Shown here: positions 13,301 through 41,240 of the stretch, in pieces
Numbering within the stretch: the first letter of the stretch is position 1
Layout of the letters: every line of letters begins with the position of its first letter
NCBI GenBank assembly: GCA_021613335.1
Contig: JAJTWR010000236.1
Location: 977,501 to 1,041,500 of the forward strand
Direction of reading: 5' to 3'
Length of the DNA stretch: 64,000 nt
DNA from: Whitmania pigra
Lineage: Eukaryota; Annelida; Clitellata; Hirudinida; Haemopidae
Notes under the pieces: generated by a model
Database searches by the model: none
What the model saw: the letters and a program-made list of their open reading frames with translations, nothing else
Told to the model about the DNA's origin: nothing
Made by a program: the position numbers and the translations under genes

Positions 13301-16141
13301 GTTCACAATAAAGTATGTAAGACGTAAGAGTAAGACTTATAGCTTGTGTCTGTATTTATGTTAAATAAGATTTATATTATTATAACAATTATCATAATTT
13401 ACATTTATTATGACATTATGTCACAACATCGTAATATTATTGCCAAGAACAATTGTGTAATTCATGGGACCCATCGATTTGTATCTGCCTGCTTCAAGTG
13501 TTTTAAGCAGAACTTCAATGGAGTGGTTTTTAAATTCTTTTTTATTCCCGCTCAAACGGTTGTTCGGTTTGTGTGCAAAGTTGTTCGATTATTTTTAAAT
13601 CTGTTATTAATAATTTAATTATAATTAACGTTTACGGTCTCCTTAGTGTTTATAATGAATTGTCGACATTGTTAACAATCCGACCGAGCGACCTTGATCT
13701 CATTTCAGTGAAAATCAATAAATAAATTAATTATTCCGTTCTCATCACCAATTGCTAATTGTTGTATTTACATTTTGCTTCCAGCGAGCTGCACGACCGT
13801 TCCAGAACGACACTGGGTTCCCTTGGAAACGTGCGACTCCAGCAAACCATTGGGTGAGTCATTGGACGTCACATTATGTCACGTTGTGGCAATAAGCAAT
13901 GCTGTCATCTTGTGATTGATGTGTATTAATATCCTCAGGATAGATAAGCTAATTTGATTGTCGCAAACTAATGCGTTTATGGTATGCAATTGTTTAATTA
14001 AAAAGTTATCTATAATAATATAGTTAATTATTTTAATTATTTGTAATAACGTAATTATTTTTCAAAAATCACCCCTAATAAAATAATTAATTGTTTAAAT
14101 TATTCCTTGCGTCGTCAGTCTTTTCCATACTCTCGTATAACGTGCTGTGCGAAAAGAACTGCACCCGACAACTCTACCCGTACTGTCAATCCTGGGCGCT
14201 CGCTTGGGACTATCGGAAGAAGATCATCATAGGCGAGCTCAAGAGGTACCAGGCGGACATCTTGTGTCTTCAGGTGAGGCTGAAGAAATTTGATGGTGAT
14301 GATGAAGACGATAATTATGATAATGATTTGTTGATGATGATGATGATGATGATGATGTGCTGTTGAATATGTGATATGCAAATAACGATGTGCCCGTTGT
14401 TTTTGTTTTTGATCTATTGATTATGTTGATGGTTAATTATTTATTCGTTTTGCCTTGTTTGATGTTTTAATGGAAATTCCCATCAAGGGGCGAGTTTTCG
14501 TTGGCAAAATAAATTAATTTATTGATGAACGTGCTGCATTGCTCCAATGATTAAGTTGAAATATCTAACGGTCTCACAACTTTAAAGATAATGAAACATA
14601 TTTGAATAAGTCGATATTGTAATTCTGTTTTCTTATAATTAAAATGATAGAATATATCATAAATGTACTAAAAATATCGACAGGTAATGTAAATATATTA
14701 TAAATAAAATAAATAATTATAAAACTATTGATCGTCATTATCATACAACCAGGAAGTGGAGACGGACCAATTTTACCAGTTTTTCCAGCCAGAGCTCTCG
14801 AAGGAGGGTTACTCAGGGATATTCTCGCCAAAGTCTCGAGCGAAGACGATGCAGGAGAACGAACGAAAGCACGTCGACGGATGCGCCATCTTCTACAAGA
14901 GTGCCAAGTGAGACAACTCGATTAATTGATTTTATTATATTTAAAAGTCATTTAATTTTAATTTGAAATTATTTACAATTTACCTTATTTTTTTAGTGCA
15001 CAATTACATTAATAAGAAAAAGTTATCCAGAAGTTATTTAATTTAAATTGAAACTATTTAAATTACCACTTGCCTGGTAATCGGTGAAGTGAAGGAGCAT
15101 TTAAAATTATTTAAGTACAATTGAAAAGATTAAGTTACCTGGTTTTAACAATTTGAATGATAAATCATAAAAAATAACTTTGTGATTAAAATAGAACTTA
15201 TTTGACGACTTGGAAAGCAGTCGATTATTCCGTTATGCATCGACGTTCAGCGTTACAAACACATTCTAAATTACCTTAAATCATCCGACGTGGAAAACCT
15301 CAGGCGTTACACCTGTATTGGAACTAATACATATTCTAATGCATTCAAAAAATACCAAACCAGGTTTCAAGTGGTCTCCGAGCGCCTCGTCGAGTTCAAC
15401 CAGATCGCCATAGAAGCTGCGGGAGGCTCTCACGACATGATCAACAGGGTCATGACCAAAGACAACATCGGACTGGCTGTCCTTCTCCAGACGACCAAGG
15501 AGGCTTGGCCGAACGGTAGGTGTCGTTGTTGTCGTCGTTGTTGTTGTTGTTGTCGTCAACATGGTGAAAAGGGATGTGGCTGTCGTGGGAAAGTTACGAC
15601 TTTATTTTTTTTATTTTATAAATGCTGTGTCGAAGTGCTATTATTAGGATTTGATAAGATTCGTGTGCCTGTTCCATCTTTTAAGTGCCATGATCTTTGG
15701 TTTATGAAGGCAGTAATGGCAGTATCGTTGTTAGTTAGTTGGCTGTTAAGTTAATTAAATGTTAATATAGCCAATGACATTTAAATAATTAACTCATTAA
15801 CAGCTAACTAATTAACAATCAACTTGATGACATCTAATCAATCACTACGTCATTCTCTCGAAGGTCCCCCTCCCGATATCCGGGTGAACCAACCCCTACT
15901 GGTGGCCACCTGCCACGTCCACTGGGACCCTGAGTTCTGCGACGTGAAGATAATCCAGACGATGATGCTCATCAAGGAGCTCAAGAACCTCATCAAAGGA
16001 GCAGCACCCGATCTCAGACCGAACGCTTCGAACGACTCGAAACTCAACTGCACCAGCGTTCCCATGGTCATCTGCGGGGACATGAACTCTGTGCCTCAGT
16101 CGGGTTGGTGTGGATCGAGGAAAGAGGAGGATGTTCATACT

Positions 16142-16181
<40 letters not shown>

Positions 16182-16845
16182 CTGTCTGTGTGTATGTTTT
16201 AATGGTAGCATTCCCTAATGTGACTAGCTGCATTTCAATTCCCAGAAGTTCAAGTATATAATAATAGCAAAAGTTTTAATTTGTCTAATTCTAATTCCAA
16301 TTGGCCGTACAAACAGGGGTGGTAGAATTCTTGAAACTGGGTCAGGTCAATTCCAATCACAAGGAGTTCAAGGACATGGCCTACAAGGACTGTCTGCTGA
16401 AGCTGAGCACGTCCACGGACAAGGAGATCTACACGCACAACTTCAGACTCAAGGAGGCCTACCTCAAAGACACGCTTCCGTTCACCAACTTCACGTGAGT
16501 CGACTTTTATCGTTTACGCTCCGATGATGCTCATTTGACGTGGTCATTTGGATATCTACATAGTGAGACAAGTGTGTATACACATATGATTATTTCAATT
16601 AACTTAGCGATTTAATTAGTATTTAATATGTATATAATTTAGTTATATTACTCTATGATTAGGATACTTTCTCCTTATCATTAATGATAATATTAGTTAT
16701 AATTAATATTGGTTGTTGTAATATTTTCCATCTATTTTGTTGTTAGCAAAGTTATCAAACTTGACATTAATTATAATAAATTATTTTTACAAAATCAATT
16801 AATGCAAATTCTGATCAACTAATGTATCCTCACAGCTATAACAAC

Positions 16846-16880
<35 letters not shown>

Positions 16881-17165
16881 TTTCCTTGTAGGTACGACTT
16901 CAAGGACATCATCGACTACATCTTCTACAGCTACGACACCATCCGATGCCTGGGGGTGCTCGGTCCACCGGACGACAAGTGGTTTGAAGGCAACAACGTG
17001 GTCGGGTGTCCTCACCCCCAAATCCCGTCCGACCACCTGCCCCTGTTGGCACAACTCATGATTGTTCCCTCGCAGCTCTTTCTCTTCCCCTCGGACAACA
17101 ACCAGCAACAACAACAGCAGCAGCAGCAACATCATCATCATCACCACTTCCATGGGAGACCCTGA
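10302..17165 (+). CDS. CNOT6: CCR4-NOT deadenylase catalytic subunit CNOT6/CCR4
   Basis: Eleven coding exons (10302-10365, 11662-11796, 12459-12587, 12720-12818, 13785-13853, 14119-14273, 14753-14907, 15364-15515, 15864-16103, 16317-16494, 16892-17165) join in phase to 549 codons plus a stop; vertebrate CNOT6 is near 557. The N-terminal part holds the CCR4 leucine-rich repeats (WSELEITG, LRELYLNNNCLKILPFELG). The rest is the EEP-family 3'-5' poly(A) exonuclease: SYNVLCEKNCTRQLY, LQEVETDQFY with the Mg-binding Glu218, RVMTKDNIG, CHVHWDPE, CGDMNSVPQSG (Asp392, Asn394) and PSDHLPLL (Asp506, His507). All catalytic residues are present. It acts in cytoplasmic mRNA deadenylation, docking on CNOT7/8 through the LRRs. 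The vertebrate opening (MPKEKYDPPDPRR) is absent; the start given is the first in-frame ATG. The C-terminus ends in a microsatellite-encoded poly-Gln/poly-His tail. Confidence 0.93.
10950..10981. repeat. (AAAT)n microsatellite in CNOT6 intron 1
   Basis: A short AAATA tetranucleotide run. The rest of intron 1 (10366-11661) shows nothing else that I can name. Confidence 0.8.
12050..12172. repeat. 36-bp tandem repeat, about three copies, CNOT6 intron 2
   Basis: A unit containing TTTTCATTCTTACCATCAGT followed by ATCATC spacers repeats three times almost without change. Because 36 is a multiple of three it keeps reading frames open on both strands (such as HNFHSYHQYLNH), but it sits between two good CNOT6 exons and is intronic. 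Confidence 0.85.
12851..12930. repeat. about 24-bp tandem repeat in CNOT6 intron 4
   Basis: GTATCATCGTGATGATCATG-type units repeat about three times. They contain the self-complementary core ATGATCAT, so each unit could form a small hairpin. It starts only some 30 bases after the exon 4 donor. Confidence 0.75.
16144..16180. repeat. (GT)n dinucleotide microsatellite
   Basis: An almost pure GT run lies in the short intron between CNOT6 exons 9 and 10. An (AAT)n run at about 16848-16877 sits just before the acceptor of the last exon. Confidence 0.9.
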
Positions 17166-20100
17166 TAGTCTGGCATTGTACCATGTTTTTTTTTTCACAA
17201 AAAAGTTTATAATTAGGGCAGTAAAAGGGTCAAATATCGCAGGTTCTTGACCTGCCCCTGTTTCCTCGTGGTTTTTAAGACTTTTCTCGACACTAATCGG
17301 TCTTTTCTGTCTGCTCTTTGCGAAATCAAATCTATTTTATATAATTATTATTATTATTACTATTATATTCTACATTAATTTTTTGTTGTTATATTCTACA
17401 TTATATTATTACATTACATTCTATATTGTATCTCTCATTTCTCTACATCGACCCATCCATCCATCCGCTCATTGTTTGTACTTGTTCGTATTTATTCCTC
17501 TCCAGTCAATAGAGCATTTACGAGTTGCGGCATTATTTATTATGATCATAACGACCGCTTCTTCTTTTGTAATTATTTCACACGCACACAAGTTTCTTCA
17601 GTTTGTCCTGCTTTGAGATTCTTTTGTAAATGACCCGACTAATTTGTAAGGACTACTTTTTTTTCTTGAGACGACAACCTTTGTTACTAAGAACACCTCA
17701 CAAAATCCTGAGCAATAAGTTGTTGGAATTCCACGCAAAATATTATCAATTTCTATCTCGTTTCGATCTGCGGCCATCCTCAGTCGACACTTTAAGTTTC
17801 GTTTCTCCCCTCTTAATTAATTATTGTCATTATTAATTAGACGAGCTTAATTAATTATTTTCATTACTAATTAAACGAGCTGTCCTTGAAGGATGATATT
17901 TGCCTGTTCGTCCCTTTGTTCTCTTACCTGTGGACATTTAAGCTGCCAACAGCCACTGTAGTTATGGTAAACGGGCAATAGGCTCCTCCCCCTTCGACGT
18001 CTGTCGGACTCGTCTGCTCATTCACCTGCGGTGTTTCGATGCCTCGTCCTGCTCGCTTCAGATTCGTTTTCGTGGTCGATCGACGATGACCCAGCATTAA
18101 AGATAATATGCGTATTTTTGTATTTAAAAACAAATATAAATATATATATAAATACATACATCTATGTGTATTAACAAACAAGTAATGTATGAACTTCAAC
18201 CCTGTGCATGTGTAAACTCCTCCCCCATGACATATCACCCTCCAATCACAGGCTGTTTATTTATTTCCTTTTTTATGCACCAATATGGGGATTTCTTTCC
18301 CCATCCGAGCCGGTTTCGTGTCGAGCGAGCGACGTTTTTTGCGCTCTCGTCTGCGCGCGATCCGAAGAATTTGCTTGCACGAATTATTCAAAATTATTTT
18401 TCATTCGGGAGCAAGAAACTCATTGTCCTTTATAATTTATTACTTATTGCATGCTCGAGACGTATCTACTGCTAAATTAAAGTCAGGTCACGGATGAACT
18501 TCGAACTTGTTACCAGTTCGCAAGTTCATTCGACTGCCAGGTGCATGCTATTGTGGTGTTGTGGAATGGTGCGAGACTTTGATCTTTCGGTTTCTTTCTG
18601 CTGGCATTTCACAGGAGTCTGCATGCCGATGTTTTTCAAACAATCTGCAATGGAACACCCAGGGACAGTGATCTAATAGTGGTTTAAATCTCTTAATAGA
18701 TATTCTTATTTCCATATACCACCTACAGCTATAGCTAGACATGTGTCTATATCTAGTTAATAATAAGTAATTAGTTAATGGTTGATAATATCAATTAGTT
18801 AATAGTTGATAATAACACCAAAGATTAAAATGAAGGCAGCAGATTGAATACTTGACTCCACAACAGTTGCTTATTTGTGCCATCATTTTCCACTGTCTTC
18901 TCACATCGAATGATTTCACTCCTGGGCTGATGATGGTTATGATGATGATGATGATGATGACAGTGATGATGATGATGATGAGAGAAGCATATCTTGCTTT
19001 TCAGATGATTTGATTTGTCTTTACCATTGTTTAACATGTTTCACTGGGTTATTGCAGCAGCGGTTTAAGTTGAAAAGATACCTTCCAGATTGTAACTCCG
19101 TTGTTCCAATGGTAACCCGTTGTACCCAGTTCACCAAACGTACTTAACATTTTCCGAGTTTCTATTTCGTCATCTTCGAAAGTTTAAGTATCTGAGAATT
19201 TGGAGTGTCAAGCGTCATCCTTGAGGCGTTAGTAAAATACTATTATTAATTTGATTGGTTACACCTTCCAGCGTGCAAGGATGTGTGTGTGTTGATGTTT
19301 CGTCTCTCAGTTGTCTTTCTGCCCCGCCAATCGTAAGAGATCGAAGAAATTCAGGTGGAACTTCTGTTGGCAGATATTTCATGAGCTCAAAAAGTTTTTT
19401 CTACAAAATCAAACTCAATGAATTCAAAAAAAAATTTTTAATTTATTCTCAAACACCAATTGAATGTGGATTCTATCAGAATATTTTGCATTTGTTTACA
19501 TTTCTGGTCCAAATTCAATGCTTCGTTGGCTGGTTATATGATATTTTGTTACCTACACAATATCATCTCCATTATTCATTTCGTTTACGATTCAAAGACT
19601 CGACGATATCTTGCCAGTTGTTGTTTTAAGTAGCTTACATCGTCCGAGTGCATCAGCCGCTAAAAGAGTGACTGTTTTGTTCGAAGCATAACATCTGGCT
19701 TTAGAGGCAGGTTGTGGGCGCGTGTTGTTATTTCTTGTGTCGCAAGCCAAGGTCGTGAATCATTCGTTCGTTAACGAAGCGAAAGTTCAAATTGAAAGGT
19801 CATCTCCTGTGACCTGCTCACCCTCGTCTTACCCTTTCGTGTCCTGGAGCCGGAATGGTCAGCCATTGCATTTCGATGCATTAATTAAATAATTGCTCCC
19901 TCGAAGAAAGCATCCTATTATTTTCAACAAACCTTTGGATTGCTGCCTCGCATTAGCAGCGGAACTCCACCTTTTTGTAGAACATTCAGCAAGGGCAACA
20001 TTTTGTTTGAGTCGTTTATTATTGGATAATTATAATTTAGAATATTAATTATAATTTATTCTGGATGATCGGCCGCTAAATATTGCGTCCTCGATGTAAT

Positions 20101-21979
20101 TTACAGTTCAATTTTTGTTTCAAATCATTCTTCGATGGTTCTAGCAGACGATTCGGTAGGAATGCCTCTCACTCTGAGCTTATTTTGGGTCGAAAATTCG
20201 TTAATTTTAGTTGGTTGCAACTTTCATTTTATTTTTATTTTTTTCTTATGAATTTTCTATTTTTCAAGATTCAATTCGGATTTGTTTTAAATTCCATTGA
20301 TCGAATTTTAATCACCATAGCGATGTATTGTACTTATTTAGTTATTTTTCGTTCATTTCGTCAGACATTCGGCGTGCTTTGTCTTCTCAATTATCTGAGA
20401 AACACAGCTCACTAATAAACTCGGGTGCGTTATTTGTAAAACAAAAATGGAAAGGTGATGAAAGCGCGACGGGTAGGAGTCGTCTGCGTGCTAGAGCGCC
20501 ATCGGGATACAATTTATGGACTCAAAATCATGCTGATGAAAATAAGACTGAGCTATGTATCTTAAAAATAAATAGCTCGACGAGTATTTTTACACTTCTC
20601 GAGAAAATTTTTGCTAGGATGACATAACTCATTATCCATAAAATTATAGCAAGAGCATAAAATTCGGAAACTTAAAACTATTGACAAGATAAATAAATGA
20701 TGGATCGTTTATAAAACCACAAAAATATTTTACAGTTCAACGTCCACGGTTTCGTTCTAGAAGTGAACGAACGAAGTAGTAGTTTTTAGATCCGCCATTG
20801 AAACCAGCGTTCTTAATCGTGGCATTACTAATAGTACCTGTTTCGCTGAAAATCTTCAATGCAGTCTGCAACGATGCAAATTAATTGTTTTGTAATTAAT
20901 GCCGATCGTCAAATTACTTTCAATGCCATTAGTTCGAGCCAGATGATCATAGTTATAGTCTTCAGTTTTTTTGGGCTAGGCTAGGCTGAGGCTAGGCTCC
21001 AGTTTTTATGAATGATGTATTCGTGCGCCGAGTTTGGGCTTCATTCATGAAAAAAGGCTTTAAAACAATCAAATAGTTCCTCCTTTTAAAAACAAACACG
21101 TCGTTTTCTCAATCTGTAATCAAATCTTTACCTATGAGTAGCAAACAATTTTCAATTTGCAAAGATCTTGTAAACTATACCAAGTACATTTGTCAAAAAC
21201 GCTTTTATCGGAGCTGATGAAGTACGAAAAAAAACCTCCTCCCACGCATGCCTAAGCGAAATTTGGCCTCTCTATCGAGACCTGGGTTAGTCCTAGATGC
21301 CTGGCGTTTCACCGCTAATGGCTAATTCAATTCAATTCGGCGTTAAGAAGCCGATAAAATGTTTAGATTATTGACTGGCCTGCACAGCGTATTTCTACAT
21401 TCGAGAGGATAATTAATCGGGCCGATTGCATTTATTTATTCCTCGCAACAAGGCTGACGACACTCGTAAGCGAAGATTTACAGTATCCGTAGTTGTGACT
21501 GTTGAAATCAAAAAACTCTCAAAGAGAAAGAAGCGAATGCGTGACTTTAATTATTTGTACGATTCGTGATTTTTGTTTTTAATCAGATCTGCAGAATTTC
21601 ATAACATGAAGAAGGTTTGTTCAGAGTTTTGTTAACTTCCAAAAATATTCCTCATTGCATTATACAACATAATTATCTGTAACGTCTTTCCAAATTTGAT
21701 TTCATTGTCTATAGTTTTCATTCTACAATTTTTACTTCTGAGGAAATATTTCACCAATCCAGATAACAAATCTTAAAATTATGTTTGTGTTTTTCACTAT
21801 ATCAAAGCCATCATTGTCTATTGATTTTTTGTTTAGAAACTGTGAGACCTCGACTGCACTGTACATTATGTGTCTACATTTGACTTAAGCTGATGATATT
21901 TCACACTGAAATATGTTCTTAAAATGTTTATGATCATCATCATCATCATCATTATCTGATTAAGCAATTGAATTTTCAG
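17166..21979. other. CNOT6 3' UTR and long non-coding interval before the zinc-finger gene
   Basis: No supported coding exon. It holds ATT runs near 17346-17410, a TTAATTAATTATTNTCATTA duplication near 17815-17870, and a CpG-richer island at about 18290-18380 (GAGCGAGCGACG, CTGCGCGCGATCC) that could be a promoter of the downstream zinc-finger gene. A GAT run lies at 18938-18982 and a GGCTAGGCT duplication near 20975-21000. The missing 5' exons of the zinc-finger gene may lie here, but I could not identify them. Confidence 0.45.
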
Positions 21980-37696
<15,717 letters not shown>

Positions 37697-38282
37697 GGAA
37701 CAAAATTATATGAAGAGGTGGAAGACGGATACAACTCGAGGGAAAGGATGGAATGATTGAATTGAACAAACATTCGTCATTGGTGAAGACTCGTGATTCA
37801 TTAAATTTATATTTATTTTGTTAAGTAATGTATTATTAATATCAACGATATTATTAATATATTTTTTATTATTATATTGGGAGTTCATTGCTTTGATTGA
37901 ATTTACATTTATTTTGTTGAGTAATGTATTAATTAATTATTTAATGGAAGTAAGTCATTGTATTATTAATAACGACATTAATTCGGTTTGGCGAACATTT
38001 TTAATGAATTGATCAACTTTTTTTTTTAATTTTTATTACTTTTAATGTTTTATTTTGTTCAAAGTGACAACACGTGTTCGTCAGTGGAGCGTTACTAGTG
38101 TGAATAATGGGTGCATTTGCGATCTTAACAGGTTGCGAGACGTCTGCCCGTCATCTTTACCATCATCATCGCCATCATCATCATCATAATCATCGTCATC
38201 ACCATCGCCATCGTGATCATTACCATCATAATTATCATCGTAATTCTCACAATCATTACCATCGCCATCGTAATTATCATCG

Positions 38283-38313
<31 letters not shown>

Positions 38314-38415
38314 TCACGTCAGGCCTTCTCTCATTGTGTCCACGTGGATCGTGATTACCAAGTGACTGCTACGTTCGTACAGGGATGTTATTGTTCATAT
38401 TGTATTTCCTGTCGT

Positions 38416-38417
<2 letters not shown>

Positions 38418-38465
<48 letters not shown>

Positions 38466-38480
38466 GTTGTTGTTGTTGTT

Positions 38481-38513
<33 letters not shown>

Positions 38514-38542
38514 ATTATTATTATTTATTATTATTATTATTA

Positions 38543-38573
<31 letters not shown>

Positions 38574-38712
38574 GCTATTATTATTATTATTATTATTATT
38601 ATTGTTGTTGTTGTTGTTGTTGTTGTTATTATTATTATTGCTATTATTATTATTGTTATTATTATTATTATTATTGTTGTTGTTGTTGTTGTTGTTGTTG
38701 TTATTATTATTA
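38418..38712. repeat. ATT/GTT compound microsatellite
   Basis: Alternating blocks of pure ATT and pure GTT over almost 300 bases. Confidence 0.95.
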
Positions 38713-40417
38713 ATTATTTTCTCACTGGGCTTCTTCTGGGTTTCATTCGCCTTCCTTCGATTCCCCAAGAGTGGCTTAACTTTCGGGTTTTCCCAAAACT
38801 GATTATAAATAACTCGTCGTCGTGTGTTCGGTTTGTAAGGATGGCTTCATTTGAATTATTACGCAATCTCATCGGCTTGTTGATTAAGGTTTCTATTGTG
38901 TCTCGAAAAAGCCACGGGCCTGTTGTTGTTGTCGTCGTTGTTGTTGTTTTGATTTGTTGAGAGGCCAGATAATTTTGTTGTTGTTGTTGTTGCTTAATTC
39001 GCTTTATTTTCAAGAGTGTAGTTGAAGAATCACAAAAATCAAATGATGAAGGAACTAATTTGACTTGTACAGTACCGAATCTGATTTGTACGATTTGTTG
39101 TTGATCTTGATAATGATGGCTATGACGATGATGATGGTAATGATGATGATGTTGTTTGTCCGCTTTCATCCAGTGATACGATCGGCTCCCTTGGAATTCT
39201 TAAATTGATTGAATCCTTCACTGATCAGACACGTTCTCCCCTTACTCTGGTTATTTATTATCGCTCGTTACAGCAGCTGTTCCCTTGTTTACTTTTCATG
39301 GTAACGTAACCATAGCGACGAGGACGCTAACACTCAGATAAACTATTATAATTACATTAAACTTTACAACTCAATGAACTGTTAGTGCAATATTAATTAA
39401 TGAATTTATTTATTAATTAGTTAGTTAATGACTTCTCTGGCGGAGTCACGTTTCTAAACCTCATTTCGTCACAGGTTGCCCTCATTAAGTACTTTCGTGG
39501 CTTGTTGTGATAAATTGTTACTTGTTCCCATCACATGTGCGATGGAAGTCCACCTGCTCCTAAGAACAGTGACTTGAATTTTGTGCGATTGTCGCTTTCT
39601 CGTTTATCGAATTTTATTTTTCTCTCGTTCATTCTTTGTGTGAGGTCGAATTAATTGTTTGTTAATAAGATTCGCATCAGTTTTTAACGTTGAACTTTTT
39701 ACTTTAAACTCGCTCGCTCGCCTATTCCTCACTTAGTATTCGCTCGAATCACCGCCAGTTCGTAGACGACCCACTACCCTTAATTTAGTTTAATTTAATT
39801 TTATTTTATTTAGTTTAATTTAATTTAACTTAGTCCCTTAAATGGAGAACAATGATTGGCTAATCATGCTTTATCTTTCATTATTTCACGGTTTCAAAGC
39901 GTTGACGAATCGACTTGACTTGATTTTAGACATTGACGGTGTGATTGTGATGACGATCATTTGAAAGAAATTTCCTGGTTCATCCCTACAACCCTGTCCT
40001 AATTTTATCTTCTTTTTTTTTTTTTTAATATCTGCCAGTCATCTCTCCCCAGGGCGGGTTATCAAGCGCATCTTAACGATTGAAGCCTCTCATGCGTGAC
40101 CCCCTTTTTTAGATAGCCTTCCATCTTTCGTTCGTGTTTTGTCAGTTGCGTGGTTGAACAGAACAGAAACAAGATAAAGACGGAACAAATTTCCTAGCAA
40201 TTATTTTTTCCCGTTGGCTGAAAATATGTTTAATTCCTTCTTGAATGATTTTCGAGTTTAATTAATTAATCAATTAATTAATTTACTTTAATTAATTTAA
40301 ATTTCCTTCTCAATCGAGTGATTTCTTCCACGTACTTTTTACGAAAACGTGTTCGTAAATGAAAATGACTTGAACAACGGTGTCGTGGAATTAAAATAGT
40401 ATTTTTTCCCGGCACAT

Positions 40418-40570
40418 CATCGTCGTCGTCGTCGTCGTCTGCATCATCTGCATCATCATCATCATCTGCATCATCATCATCATCATCTGCATCATCATCA
40501 TCATCTGCATCATCATCATCATCTGCATCATCATCATCATCATCATCTGCATCATCATCATCATCATCTG
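40418..40570. repeat. ATC array with regular CTG interruptions
   Basis: ATCATCATCATCTGC units of 12-18 bases form a higher-order repeat. On the minus strand this reads as Met runs punctuated by Gln. Confidence 0.9.
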
Positions 40571-41184
40571 TAGAGTTTTCATCATCAACAGATGGACCGT
40601 CGCGTCCAGGAGTTTTAGTCTCTTCTTCTTCTTCAGGAAATTATTCGCCGAATTATGTAGCGCTGCATGAGTCGATTTTTAATTTTATTTTTTAAAAATT
40701 ATTTTTTATTATCCGTTGCGAACCTAGATGATCAGGGCAATGTTCCCCTAGCCGAGATGACTTGGATGACACTGGCGTCAGTGGTCTATGCTCGTTTAGG
40801 ATTATCGCACGCTCTTTTGAGTGTAATGATAATGATAATAATAATGATGATGATGATGATGATGATGATAATGATAATAATAATGATGATGATGATGATG
40901 AGGATAATATTAGAGGCACCCCTAGTTTGTGTGCATCTAATCTTTGACTTTAATCTGATAAATAATCTTTAAGATGTTCTCAGGAGTACTGAAATGTTTC
41001 TAATTATAAAAATATAACTCGAAATATATTTTTTTGAATCCGTCTTTTGAGATATGAGGTTATATAAGTTATGTATAAGTTCACCTTTTAATAGCACAAT
41101 CTTCAGATTAGGATTAAAAATTCAAAGGCCACTTCTGAAAGGATTTGTAAATTGTGTCATATTTTTTTGTTTTCTAAACGCAGG

Positions 41185-41240
41185 TGGTCCGGTGTACCAG
41201 CCACTGAAGTGTTCGACTGCAGACCCAAAGGGTAGTGACG
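41185..41240 (+). CDS. possible downstream exon of the zinc-finger gene
   Basis: After an acceptor (TTTCTAAACGCAG) the phase matching a donor at 37681 reads GGPVYQPLKCSTADPKG and stays open. A GTAGTG donor follows GACCCAAAGG. No domain is recognised; it rests on splice signals and phase only. Confidence 0.25.

Larger units (their letters stand above)
37697..41160. other. microsatellite-rich stretch without a supported gene
   Basis: Holds an ATC block (38157-38318), a long mixed ATT/GTT block (38418-38712), GTT runs near 38920-38995, a GCATCATCATCATCT array (40418-40570) and GAT runs (40826-40902). Long poly-Leu, poly-Asn, poly-Ile and His-rich frames here are products of the repeats. Confidence 0.6.

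Noticed and set aside
18164..18497. Overlapping plus-strand frames at 18.2-18.5 kb
   Set aside because: No family resemblance; the CpG-richer DNA there is better explained as a possible promoter region.
38388..38960. Poly-Leu, poly-Ile/Val and poly-Asn frames
   Set aside because: Translation of ATT/GTT microsatellites; not genes or membrane proteins.
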